DNA from: Lyophyllum atratum
Lineage: Eukaryota > Basidiomycota > Agaricomycetes > Agaricales > Lyophyllaceae
Direction: 5' to 3'
Length of the DNA: 64,000 bases
Assembly: GCA_014905825.1 (NCBI GenBank)
Contig: JACGCN010000008.1
Span: 1,302,001 to 1,366,000 of the forward strand
In this document: positions 37,192 to 46,200 of the stretch, one piece after another
Layout: every line of letters starts with the position of its first letter
How positions within the stretch are numbered: the first letter of the stretch is position 1
Program-made: the position numbers and the translations under genes
The notes under the pieces: generated by a model
What the model was told of the DNA's origin: nothing
Database searches by the model: none
What the model saw: only the letters and a program-made list of their open reading frames with translations

Positions 37192-37374
37192 TCTATGTGT
37201 AGGAGATCGCGCGGAGGCGATGTATCATGTTAGATGTGGACAGTAACACTACAAACAATATATCTATTGTGAGCTTGTATGTTGTTGCTGTGTTTTGGGG
37301 AAAGGACCGAAGGTCCTTTAGCTCGAAACATCGACCTGAATCTGTGAAGAAACGGTCCGCAATGAGCTGCGATT
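37192..37374 (-). repeat. DIRS repeat B1 (internal)
   Basis: A 183-base copy of B2, placed directly after the visible end of the recombinase coding sequence and directly before A2. Confidence 0.87.
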
Positions 37375-37748
37375 CCCAAAACCTTTGAGGAGCGCCGCGA
37401 CGCGTCGAGCGAAGCGCGGATCCGGATGCCGTGGAAGCGCAGGATTTCCATTCCCAGCTCGCCGGCAATGGCGTTAAGGCGTCTCGTGAAGGTGGTGCGG
37501 GTCAGCGGCCGTTGTGATTTCCCATGGCGATAGGCAAACAGATGTGTCCCGTCGGCGAGGTCGTTAACCCGAAGGTGGTGAGCTAACGCTTCCTCCGGGT
37601 CGCATGGTCCCTCCTGACGTGCAAAGTAGAGTTCTTCCCCCTCCGGGGACACCTTCGTACGTGGAACGAAGAGGATGGTGACCTCATTACCTTGTCGATC
37701 CTGGCCTCTGCGCATGTCGCTCCGCTTAATATGGATGGCGGGGTCGAA

Positions 37749-39485
37749 CATCAGGAAAAAAGGTTTGGCTACGGACCTCGCACTCAAAGTATGGATTGAT
37801 GGGGGTTTGTTTGTAGATGTCCATAGCCTTAATAGCTGTTTGTAGCTCTCAGCCAAAGTACATAGTGCTATGTACTAGTACATGGCTCACGCTGTATGTC
37901 TGTATCAATACATATATGGTCATTTATGTATGAAGTGGATAATAATTCGCAAGACCCCTCGACGGTTGCTGGCGATACTGTAAATAGTCACATGTGCACC
38001 AACCAAAAATGTCCATCATAAATGAGTTGAACCCGCGACCTCCAAAAGCAGTTGCACAACCAGACAACTGAGATCTACAACTCAATTAGCCGTTGAGCCG
38101 CACGGCAGCATTACACTCGCTCAGTGGAACGCCAATCTAGGGACCTGCGACCACCTTCGAGAGAATTTTTCCCGCCAAGTTATTTCAAGCTCCGCCCAGA
38201 TGAACTCAGCTCCGCATTTGCCCGTTCCAACCACTTCTGCTCCTCCATGTTCCCCCATCCCGTCCCAAAGTCCTCTGCTCCCTGCCTTCTGTCGGCAGTA
38301 GATGGATCGTGATCAGTAATGTTTCTGATTGACAGCCATGTCGGCACCACCTGCGTGGCACGATCCTCTGTTTGTGAGCCTATGTACCATCTCATCTCGT
38401 CACCGGAAGTTTGTTTCCCTGACCAAAGACGGCTCGACGCAACGCTCGGCGCCACCTTGAGGAGCTTGTGACAGAGTTTCGTCACTTTGATATCTGGTAA
38501 GCCACATTGCCATGCTCTGACGGTCTGACCACACTGACCAAGTCCAACCACAGTGCTAGCCGTCAACATGCACACACCTACCACAACGACACTCGCGCAA
38601 TGCAAAATGGCCTGCCGCGTGCAACCGACGTAGAAACCAGGGTGGAGGTGGCATCGAGGAGTCGACGAGGACAGACCCCACCTAGCGGAGAGCTGTGCGG
38701 TATGTCGCCGTCATTCATATTACCTTTTCCGACCCATAGCCCACCTGCTAGCAACGATTGGCCCCCTACCACGACACTCGATTTTTCAACGGCCCGCAAG
38801 CCCGACCCCTGCTTCTGGATGACGGCAGCCCGTGCCAGCAGTCACGCACCCAGTGGCCCAGTCGCAGCTATGTCACCGCCCGCCGCCGATGCCTACACCT
38901 CACGACGTCACACTGTACAGCCGATCGCCTATAGCTCGAAGGTACATCCACCCTTTCTTCTCCTTTTGTCATCTGATTAAACTGACGAACCTACGCAGCA
39001 ATGCAATTCCTCGCCATCCCAATTACACACTTCTCATCCTGCCATCCCTCGTCGCCCGCAAGTGGATAGACCCTCTATGCCTTATGTCCTACTCCCTGCA
39101 CACCAATTGCTTCGAAGTCTGTGCCGGGACGCCATAAGGATCCTGGTGAAGTGGGTTGTTGGAGCATGGGACGACGGGTGTTGAACGCTCACTCTCTCGT
39201 GGCGTATTCATTTGTCCTCAGTATCTTACAATGTACCATACCATTAGTCCTAAATAATGACAGCTATTTTATATGTCTACGATATCTGAAGGTGAAGTAT
39301 CATGAGAACTGAGCAGTATGTAGCTCTTGTAGCTGTCGTAGACGTTGAGCTATGGACAGCTATGGACCACTACGGTACTTGAGCTGGCATCTACTGGCAT
39401 CTACGTAATGGGGGACTTGCCTACGAAGGTACGACGGGTATCAAGACTACGTACCTCTACAGACACATGTGGTTTTTTCCTGATG
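37749..39485. mobile_element. 1.74-kb element with 13-bp terminal inverted repeats nested in the recombinase gene
   Basis: The ends are exact inverted copies, CATCAGGAAAAAA at 37749-37761 and its complement at 39473-39485. AA directly flanks both ends (37747-37748 and 39486-39487), a 2-bp target duplication. Excision of the element plus one AA restores the recombinase reading frame precisely. Just inside both ends lie related but diverged sub-terminal motifs (gtccatagcc/gtccatagct with nearby gtagctct/agagctac). No transposase-like reading frame is visible (longest frames about 140-157 codons, without motifs), so it is probably non-autonomous. It contains a tRNA-like module at 38024-38073. 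I cannot assign the superfamily. Confidence 0.75.
38024..38073 (-). other. tRNA-like pol III box A/box B module (SINE-like)
   Basis: On the minus strand, tctcagttgtctgg (38073-38060) resembles a tRNA box A and ggttcaactc (38033-38024) matches box B, about 27 bases apart, with gaggtcgcgggttcaact resembling a tRNA variable-loop/T-arm junction. The T-arm cannot pair, so it is not a functional tRNA; it looks like a tRNA-derived SINE head lying inside the TIR element. Confidence 0.4.
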
Positions 39486-40154
39486 AATGCTTTTAGGTTC
39501 TCAAGCACGAATTCACCCAAGCGTGCTGTCGAGAAGAACGCACACTGGAAGCAGGCCCTAATGGAAGCGTCGACGGGGTCATCGGGGTTGAGACGCGAGC
39601 AGAGCCTCGCCATTAGATCCACTGTGAACGGCTCCCTCTTTGAGCGCTTCGACTCCGGTGGTGCCAGCCTCTTCGCGCCATCCAGTGCGGCCTGTACCTC
39701 GGTCGGAGTCATCGCCCATGGTGCACCATGCAATGTGTGCCATGCCTGCACCCCATACAAGCTGTTAGCCAGAGCTGTCCCTGAATACGAGCCTGCACAT
39801 GCTGCCAGAAAGGATAAGACGAGGTTCGGATGTGCTGGGCACCGCTCCGAGTCGGGTACACCCCGCAGATCACAGAAGACGTGATATACCAGCAGACCTG
39901 AGCCATATGTCTCTCTGGTCCCATGCGACCAGGATGCTGAGATGACGTTGAGGACTCGTACCAGGTCCTGCTCTGTCATGGCTTGATCCGGGTTGAGCCG
40001 ACGTGCTGCGAGCGGTGTCCACAGCAAAAGACGGTCTCTCGCAAGACAATGGGGTCGGAGGGAGGATGGGAAAGGTGCCAGATCAGCCTTGTAAGGCCTT
40101 GGGCGCCCCAACGTCAGGGGTGATGGTAAAGCAGCGCCGAATCTCGGTACACCG

Positions 40155-42269
40155 TTAAGTCTCCCATTCGATCTCGTCGATGGATCGCTCCTCCCGGAAC
40201 CTCTCACCATTGAAACGCTCGCGCGCCCGAGCATCATGGAGGGAGGAGTTGATAATCCGGGCTGTGGCTGGCGGGTATTTGCCCTCCCGCAAGAGCCGAA
40301 GCTCTGTTGGGGTGTACGGCTCGGTTGCATCGACAAGGAACCGGTCAAGCCCATCTGGTAGTTCCACCGGGGGGAGGAGGAGATGTCGGGGAGGGAATTT
40401 CCCTCGAGAGGGGGCATCAGCTGGGTTGTAGGCGCTGGGTACGTAGGCTGAATGGAAGCGCCCGGTCCGACCCTCGTCCTCAAGGAAGCTGTGGAGGCGA
40501 CGAAATACCCCATTGACGGCCGTGTTGCGGCTTCGACCGTTCCACCATCCCTCAACCACTCCTTGGTTGTCCCCATGGACTCTGTGGTGTTCCGCTGGGT
40601 CGCTGGTGGCAACGAGGGCATGGATGAGGAGCTCGAATCCAATGGCCTCCGCCCACTGGATATCGCGCTTGCCGTCGAGGGTCTGCCAGCCTGGTACCAA
40701 GCGCCACGCGCGCCAGAAGCCTCCCAGGATAATGGCGACGCCGATTCCAGAACTGGCGTCGGAGAAGGCTCCGATATCGGAGAGAAAGACGGGACGAGGG
40801 ATGGGACGCTCCCGGGTTGACCGGAGCGTAGCCGCCCACCAGTCAAGGTCCGATGATACTCCTCGAGGTGGGTGGTATGGAACGAAAGGACGGTCACTGC
40901 CCCCTCGGAGCATGGTCTCCAGGTTGGTGAGGTAAGCTCGTCCTGCAGGGTAGACCAATGAGGCGTGGAGGAGTTTGCCATAGAGCCTCTGAACGTCCCG
41001 GAGGTCATGGGTGGAGTGAACACGCCATTCCTCAATGGCCGCCAGGTATTTCTCAGCCTTTCCCTCTCCCAGAGAAACTGAGAGCGCCTCGAGGTCCCAG
41101 GAGAGGCCGATGAACGTGTTCGTTGGCGCGAACGGCTTGTCTTTCGACTTCTCCCAGGGGATCCCCAGGAGGTCGGAGGTGCGGTCCACGTCATCGAGGC
41201 TGTAGGTGAACTGGGCCTCGAGAGAGGAGCGGGGAGATGCAGCGGAGAGGTCTCGGATGGGGAACCTGCAGTCTTCGTCGAACTCCTCCAAGGTGCCGTC
41301 ACCGAATAGGGCACCACCGTACCAAAGGCGCCCACCAGAACGGTGTTCGCCTCGGGCGACAATTTCCCTATGCCATTGGCGTCGGAGCTCATTGTATGCT
41401 GGGAGGTGCTTCCGAAGGATGCGTAGGAAGAAATGGTCATCGACCCATTTGGAGAGAGGACCCATCCCTCGATAGCGCATAATATCGAGACCAGCATCAG
41501 CAGGGCATCCATAACCACCTGACGAGGGAGAGGCCCCAAAGCAGAGGCTAGTGTCAACGCAGAACTCATCGTCCCCCACCCGCGCGACCGCTGCTGGCCA
41601 TTGTGACGGGTGGAGGGGAATAGTGCGGTATGCCTCCGCCACGTCCCGCACTGCCGCTTGCGAACCCGGAGGGAGCCTGGAGATGAGCAGACATATGACC
41701 GAGAAAGTCCCCCATGTACACGGGAAATCGTTTGAGTTGGTAAACGAGTTGATGGAGGGATTGGGGAAAGCGGAGGACGGAGAGTAGGGGAAGGAGAGAT
41801 TTTGAATGATGCGGAACTTCCCTGGTTTGTTGGGCTTGGGTATGATGGAGAAAGGGGAGGTCTGGAAGGGACCGATTGCTTCCTGGAGCTGCCTGCGTGA
41901 GAAGGGACCGATGTACCTTCCTTTTGAGATTTCCGTATCCACGATGGCACGGAATTCGTCGGCGAAATCGTCGACGGTGGAACTATTAGGCGGAGATTGT
42001 GTAGCGAGAATGGAAGGGAAGTTAAATGAGAAACCGAATCTAAAACCTCTAGGGAGGTGGGAATACTTTTCGAGGAGACCGGCATCCCATAGCTGAGAAT
42101 GCCAGACGTCCGGGGGGTAGGGGCACTTCGCTTCATGCCTTCTGAGCACGAGGGCACTCCTGAGCTCCGTGAGAGTGGGAACCACAGCCTGAGCAGAAGT
42201 GCTTGGCGTCGTGGTGACTGGCGGAGCACCCCTCTTCTCGTTGCCAGTCCTGGCAAACCTGGCGGCCAT
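40155..42269 (-). CDS. DIRS reverse transcriptase - RNase H polyprotein
   Basis: An open frame of 704 residues from the ATG at 42269 (the frame is open further upstream, overlapping gag). Reverse transcriptase blocks: GRYIGPFSRRQLQEAIGPF, SPFSIIPKPNKPGKFRIIQN, VRDVAEAYRTIPLHPSQW and the catalytic KWVDDHFFLRI. The RNase H part has FSDASSGIGVAI, AEAIGFELLIHAL and VHGDNQGVVEGWWNGRS (the D-E-D set), then FHSAYVPSAYNPADAPSRGK. It overlaps the gag end (stop at 42133) by about 137 bases in another frame, and its own stop at 40155 lies where the recombinase frame takes over, so both junctions may need frameshifting, re-initiation or splicing. No internal stop is seen, so this part could be functional. 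Confidence 0.85.
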   Translation of the reverse strand: MAARFARTGNEKRGAPPVTTTPSTSAQAVVPTLTELRSALVLRRHEAKCPYPPDVWHSQLWDAGLLEKYSHLPRGFRFGFSFNFPSILATQSPPNSSTVDDFADEFRAIVDTEISKGRYIGPFSRRQLQEAIGPFQTSPFSIIPKPNKPGKFRIIQNLSFPYSPSSAFPNPSINSFTNSNDFPCTWGTFSVICLLISRLPPGSQAAVRDVAEAYRTIPLHPSQWPAAVARVGDDEFCVDTSLCFGASPSSGGYGCPADAGLDIMRYRGMGPLSKWVDDHFFLRILRKHLPAYNELRRQWHREIVARGEHRSGGRLWYGGALFGDGTLEEFDEDCRFPIRDLSAASPRSSLEAQFTYSLDDVDRTSDLLGIPWEKSKDKPFAPTNTFIGLSWDLEALSVSLGEGKAEKYLAAIEEWRVHSTHDLRDVQRLYGKLLHASLVYPAGRAYLTNLETMLRGGSDRPFVPYHPPRGVSSDLDWWAATLRSTRERPIPRPVFLSDIGAFSDASSGIGVAIILGGFWRAWRLVPGWQTLDGKRDIQWAEAIGFELLIHALVATSDPAEHHRVHGDNQGVVEGWWNGRSRNTAVNGVFRRLHSFLEDEGRTGRFHSAYVPSAYNPADAPSRGKFPPRHLLLPPVELPDGLDRFLVDATEPYTPTELRLLREGKYPPATARIINSSLHDARARERFNGERFREERSIDEIEWET

Positions 42270-44046
42270 CTCGCATGGTGAGAGCCCGGTTGATGCGGCA
42301 GGCAAGGGCTTCGTAGAGATTGTCCCAAGTACGTCGAGCTTCGCACCTGATGATCGGGTGTGGGTGACGGCCGAGGCAGACAGCGCAGGCTGCCAATGTC
42401 CTTTTCCCTGCGCCGCGTCGAAAACCCCCCTCCCTCGAAGGAAAGGATCGATCCCGCTCGTCGCGTCCGCCTCCCCGTCCCTCATTGCCCCGATGCCCCC
42501 TACTATCATCTTGATGGCGCGGCGGTGTGATGGAGCGGCGGCGGCGCGAGCTGGAAAAGCTCCGCTGAGGTGACCTGGAGCGTCGTGCGCGTCCGCGCTG
42601 CTCTCGTCCAGCCTGTGCGGTAGCGAGTTCTGCCATCTGCTTCTCAAACTATGACCGTCATGACGCATATGATACGTGCGCATAAAGATGCGGCGGGAAG
42701 GGGTTCGTCAAGCCACATAAAGATGGGGCCGCATGGAGATGCAACGAGGAGGCCAATCGCATAAAGATGCGAGCGCATGAAGATGCGAGAGCCAGGGAAC
42801 CGCATGAAGATACGGCCGCATAAAGATGCGAGTGCATGAAGATGCGAGCGCATGAAGATGCGAAAGCCAGGGAACCGCATGAAGATACGGCCGCATGAAG
42901 ATGCGTAGGGCGCGCATGAAGATGCGTAGGGTGATAGCGGCATGAAGATGCGGGTGTCACAGGTGAGACCGCATGAAGATATGGGTGTCGCAGTTGAGGC
43001 CGCATGAAGATACGGGTGTCGCAGGTGAGGCCGCATGAAGATACGGGTGTCGCGTTTGGGGTAGTGATGTGACGAGAAGGGAGGGAGATAATAGAAGAGG
43101 GGGATGAACGCTATATGTGAGTATTCGGTAATGGAAAGAAAAGCGGACTACGCACGATGTAGGTCCGTTCCGCATCCCTCCTAGCCCTGTCTTCCTTCCA
43201 TACAGCGTCAACTGCTGCGCGAATCAGCGTCTCGCTGAGTGTACCTATGTCCCAGGCACCTCCCGGTGTGTCGATGGCTGAGTGCCATAAGCGGCGCTGC
43301 TCTGATAGGTAGCGGAGGAGACCTCGCCTATCGAGGGGGTCTTTCGTGGAGCGCAGTGGGTGCATCTGTAGCCTCGTGAATAGATGGGTCATCATCACCT
43401 GTCGCTGTCGCGTCCAGCCGGCGGCGTGTATCGCGTCCAGGAAGCGAGGGACCGCGATCTGGACCTCCTCCCACGTCAGATTCCTGTCATCCACGGCGGA
43501 GCGCGCCTCCCTCGATGCCGCTGCAGAAACCCAGGTCGCGCGGCCCTCCTTGTCGAAGGTCTGAACCATAGCGCTCTCGTCCAGTGTCGCGGAGTTCTTG
43601 AGCGCGTGATCGAGGCCGTCGTTGGTGAAATACCACAGCTCGACGTAGTTCCCCTTTTGGAGCCGAGTGGTCGCGTACGCCGATAAGATCTCGGGCGGGG
43701 TGCTCGGCGGGGGAACCTCGGGGATCTCGATGTACTTGGCCCTGTGCTTCTTGCGCTCCTCGGCGCGCGAGGCTTCGTCCTCGTGACTCCTCGCTTCCTC
43801 CTGGCGTGCCTGTGTCGCCTGGATCTCGCGTTCTGCCTCGGCCGCCGCCGCCTGTTCTGCTTCCACCTGACGAGCCCATATCGTCCTCTCAACCGCGTTG
43901 CTAGCGTTCCAGGTCTGGGTCAGCATCACGGTCGCCGTCGCGTCGTCGATCCCGTCTCGAATGAGAGCGTTCCGAGCACCTTCATAGTCTTGTGATGCAA
44001 AGTCGGGGCAAATTGCCTCGTTGGGGTCGTTGTGTATGACGGGCAT
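42133..44046 (-). CDS. DIRS gag-like protein with C-terminal zinc-binding region (two exons)
   Basis: Exons 44046-43156 and 42642-42133 give 466 residues. The intron (43155-42643, 513 bases) has donor gtgcgt and acceptor tttgag and carries the hairpin array. Exon 1: MPVIHNDPNEAICPDFASQD, a UBA-like start (ARNALIRDGIDDATATVMLT), a Glu/Arg/Ala-rich helix, and a globular part TRLQKGNYVELWYFTNDGLD to QRRLWHSAIDTPGGAWDIGT. Exon 2: an Arg/Ser-rich region, then two Cys/His clusters, CAVCLGRHPHPIIRC and CSASHHDAKHFCSGCGSHSH, which probably bind zinc and nucleic acid. This is the usual gag role of packaging element RNA. The intron is inferred from frame and splice signals; phase 0 is kept. Confidence 0.75.
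42670..43050. repeat. hairpin minisatellite inside the gag intron
   Basis: About sixteen copies of a core CGCATGAAGATGCG (variants: cataaag, atacgg) spaced irregularly by 2-18 bases. Each core is a perfect 5-bp inverted repeat, CGCAT/ATGCG, around GAAG; in the minus-strand transcript it reads CGCAT-CTTC-ATGCG, a stem with a CUUC loop. A larger unit with gccagggaac spacers (near 42790 and 42865) is itself duplicated at about 75 bases. The array fills most of the 513-base intron. Confidence 0.8.
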
Positions 44047-44086
44047 GGCCAGAAAATGTAATAAGCAAGTAGATAGAGTTTTTTAA

Positions 44087-44239
44087 TGCAAAAAGGAATC
44101 GTGATGCACGATTTCGAGTGACTGAGTGAGCTTTCCTGTGGTGGCGGGCAGCAAAGCGGGTGCCCGCCACCGACGCTTACTCATCACGTAGACCCTCTTT
44201 TCGGATCACCCTCGTTCCTCGGGTTCTCCGAAAACATCA
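44087..44239 (-). repeat. DIRS repeat A1 (5' terminal)
   Basis: A 153-base exact copy of A2, ending at 44239, the 5' terminus of the minus-strand element. It contains a strong inverted repeat, ggtggcgggca...tgcccgccacc, around 44139-44171, able to form a hairpin. The gag start codon (44046) lies 41 bases inside. Confidence 0.87.
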
Positions 44240-44437
44240 ACTACGACGTCTGAATTCGAAGTCGCCTCGGCCATATTTTCTGATCCCAAGTCTGCATCTG
44301 CCTGCATGCCAACTTGTAGGAATTGGGAAGCTGCGACGCCGCAGGTCAACTGGATACTACACCATGCACTTTAAAAACATATCATGACATGGAATACGCG
44401 ATCAAAGAAAAAATTGGATAACTGCAACTATGGACGA

Positions 44438-44760
44438 CTATACGACTGTCTCCCGCTTCTCCATCGACCGGATTGACGACATTGACATATTATCTCCAGA
44501 CAGTACAGGATGATGTGGTCCTGTTCTAGATCCAAGTGTCAGTTCATTATTGCCCTGAGATATTGATCCCCGCACTAACCTTTCACTACTGCGCTTTCGA
44601 AGCCCTCGAACTGCTGTGCGGACTAACAATGCGACCACAAGGGGCAGAAGACCTAGGATGGATCCCCCGAGCACGATGCCCCACCAGGGTACAGCAGACC
44701 CACCCATAGAAATACTTTGCGCCCGAGAACGGCACCACAAATCCGCTTACGAACGAGTTG
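44438..44760 (-). CDS. truncated IFI6-like membrane segment with cytosolic tail
   Basis: Read on the minus strand, AQSISMGGSAVPWWGIVLGG then SILGLLPLVVALLVRTAVRG matches the AQSIAMGGAAVP/FGVVAGGAILG stretch of the plus-strand IFI6-like copies but continues into a single strong membrane helix, a basic stop-transfer RGLRKRSSER and, across a likely 55-base intron (gttagt...gatctag), a Ser/Met-rich tail ending KRETVV. Its upstream part is missing: beyond about 44760 the DNA is the opposite-strand copy. It is either a truncated relic made by inverted duplication or the last exon of an unrecognised membrane protein with chance Gly-rich similarity. Confidence 0.4.
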
Positions 44761-44766
44761 GGACAG

Positions 44767-44942
44767 GTAGCATCGCGGCTGGAATCCAAGCTGGTCTTGG
44801 GAACGTCGCCTTTGGCTCTTCGTTTGCGCTGGCCCAGTCCATCGCGATGGGAGGTGCGGCTGTCCCCTTGTTTGGGGTGGTTGCTGGAGGGGCGATTCTT
44901 GGAGGTGCGGCCCTTGGAGTGAAGAAACTGTGCAAGCTATGA
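44767..44942 (+). pseudogene. IFI6/ISG12-like gene, last exon only
   Basis: After an acceptor (ggacag, ending 44766) the exon encodes SIAAGIQAGLGNVAFGSSFA, LAQSIAMGGAAVPLFGVVAG and GAILGGAALGVKKLCKL, closely matching the last exon of the intact gene at 45485-45906 (TLAAGAQAGIGNVVVGSSFA). The first exon, which should encode the AAAGAIVGAVV segment, is absent: upstream DNA belongs to the inverted copy 44438-44760. This looks like a 5'-truncated copy from a local inverted duplication. Confidence 0.6.
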
Positions 44943-44975
44943 TTTAGATTCTCATGCGTCGTCTGATTGTTTGAT

Positions 44976-45090
44976 GGAACCTTTTCTGTACAACGCCTTA
45001 TCACTCTTCATTTCATAAAGCAGCCGTCTTCTCTGTATATCGCCTCATCACTTTTCGTCTCACAAGCAGCCCCTTTTCTCTGTACAACAG
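44976..45090. repeat. short tandem repeat, unit about 46 bases
   Basis: Two and a half imperfect units of tctgtacaacgcct.atcactcttc.t.tca.aaagcagccg, beginning near 44984, 45031 and 45078. It lies between the truncated and the intact IFI6-like copies. Confidence 0.5.
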
Positions 45091-45348
45091 GACTTTTTCC
45101 TATAATGTAACGAACCGCCCTATTCGAGATGGGTATTTGCGATGACTGGCAATGAGAATAGTCAGTGTCTCCATGTCACCCCGTTCACGCATCCGAGAGG
45201 GCTATATTCTGTTGGACGCAGTCTGCATACCATTCAGAGATATCTGTGCTGGGTAGTTTTGTTTTCCTCGCAGGCACAGCAATCGCGGGGTCTTCCGCTA
45301 TGACCTCCTTTTTGACGCTCTAAGAAGCATGAACACGAGCCGCAGCCT

Positions 45349-45356
45349 TATATAAA
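45349..45356 (+). promoter_or_regulatory. TATA box of the intact IFI6-like gene
   Basis: TATATAAA, 82 bases before an ATG at 45431 and 136 bases before the ATG at 45485 chosen for the gene. Confidence 0.5.
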
Positions 45357-45484
45357 GCCCATCAAACCTTGTCAAGGTCGCCACAGTGTCCTCCCCACAT
45401 CGCTTTAAACCGTTCACTGAAATTTGTAACATGGGTATGCCAACGTCCTCATTGAATGTTCATTCCCATGTGTAAAGGCTAACA

Positions 45485-45906
45485 ATGGTGGTGCCCAACA
45501 GTGAGCGATCACAGAATCTAGGCCTACGCAAAGCGCACGACCAGAGCTTTTCAGATCGCAGCATTGACCGCAGCAGCAGGTGCCATCGTTGGCGCCGTCG
45601 TTACCCCTCTGGCTGCCGCCCCAGTCTTAGGTTTAGTTGGATTTGGCGCCGCTGGACCCGTAGCGGGTGAGTCGTAGATATCATACACCAAAGACCGCCG
45701 TCTTCTGATGTCGGAACCGTAACCGCTACCTAGGTACGCTGGCTGCAGGCGCCCAAGCTGGGATAGGGAATGTTGTGGTTGGTTCTTCGTTTGCCCTCGC
45801 ACAGAGTATCGCGATGGGAGGCATGGCTGTTCCGTTTTTCGGTGTAGCCATTGGGGGCGGAATCGTTGGCGGCGTCGCGTATGGGGCTGCACTCTTACTT
45901 TTATAA
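45485..45906 (+). CDS. IFI6/ISG12 (interferon-induced 6-16) family small membrane protein
   Basis: Three exons (45485-45500, 45562-45666, 45734-45906) give 97 residues. The two main exons encode TAAAGAIVGAVVTPLAAAPV, LGLVGFGAAGPVAG, TLAAGAQAGIGNVVVGSSFA, LAQSIAMGGMAVPFFGVAIG and a short hydrophobic end. The Gly/Ala-rich pattern with G-F-x-x-x-G-x-x-A-G-S/T-x-A-A, x-QAxIGNVxxGSxFA and QSIAMGG is that of the ISG12/6-16 family. Animal members are mitochondrial or nuclear-envelope proteins linked to apoptosis and antiviral response; fungal members are uncharacterised. The start is uncertain: an ATG at 45431 followed at once by gtatgc would be a 4-base first exon better placed relative to the TATA box, and it also keeps frame. 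Two partial copies lie just upstream. Confidence 0.75.
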
Positions 45907-46200
45907 GCAGTTGTTGGATGAGTGCGTCCAATTTGTTGAAGATAGCCGTTTTCTCGATTAATCATTACCCCTAGTTATTCCCTTTCTCTATGCGATGTAG
46001 TAGTCATTCTCGAGAACACGAACGCTGCGGCTTTGCCAAGATGTGCTTATCTTCGCTGAGAATGAATCTAATGGCATTATTGATGGGTGGATTCAACTAC
46101 CAATTACGAGGGAAGGAAACGTGGGGTTTCTCGTCGCTCGTGTTCTTCTCGTTGTTCGAAGCACTAGCCCCCTTACTTGCGCCGGTCGTGTCGATCATGC

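Larger units (their letters stand above)
37375..40140 (-). pseudogene. tyrosine recombinase of the DIRS element, interrupted
   Basis: The N-terminal part lies at about 40140-39486: LRPHCLARDRLLLWTPLAAR, an arm-binding helix region SWSHGTRETYGSGLLVYHVF, and the first catalytic Arg in FFSTARLGEFVL. The C-terminal part lies at 37746-37375: AIHIKRSDMRR, VPRTKVSPEGEELYF (beta-hairpin), PLTRTTFTRRLNAIAGELGM and HGIRI, the HxxR motif. Between them sits the TIR element 37749-39485; removing it with one AA copy joins the two parts in frame. After HGIRI the sequence loses similarity and reaches repeat B1, and I cannot find the catalytic Tyr, so the C-terminus is probably frameshifted or truncated as well. 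The family joins and cuts circular cDNA into the genome in place of an integrase. Confidence 0.82.
36768..44239 (-). mobile_element. DIRS/PAT-type tyrosine-recombinase retrotransposon with split direct repeats
   Basis: On the minus strand, 5' to 3': repeat A1 (44239-44087), gag, RT-RNase H, tyrosine recombinase, repeat B1 (37374-37192), repeat A2 (37191-37039), an 88-base spacer and repeat B2 (36950-36768). A1 and A2 are identical over 153 bases; B1 and B2 match over 183 bases. B1 and A2 abut exactly. This A1-ORFs-B1A2-B2 order is the split direct repeat layout described for PAT-like DIRS elements; joining the two ends in a circle would recreate the B1-A2 junction. There is no target-site duplication, as expected for recombinase-mediated insertion. 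Identical repeats suggest a recent insertion, but the recombinase gene is interrupted by another element (37749-39485). Total length 7.47 kb, or 5.73 kb without that insert and its 2-bp duplication. Confidence 0.88.

Noticed and set aside
37230..37856. A 208-codon gene at the left end of the DIRS element
   Set aside because: Its first third is the TIR element and its last third is repeat B1; only the middle is recombinase, so it is not an independent gene.
41206..42573. Several plus-strand frames opposite the reverse transcriptase
   Set aside because: Each is shorter than, and antisense to, a frame with clear RT and RNase H motifs.
42670..43050. CRISPR array
   Set aside because: The repeats are short palindromic cores with irregular, mostly very short spacers inside a eukaryotic retrotransposon intron; no cas genes are present.
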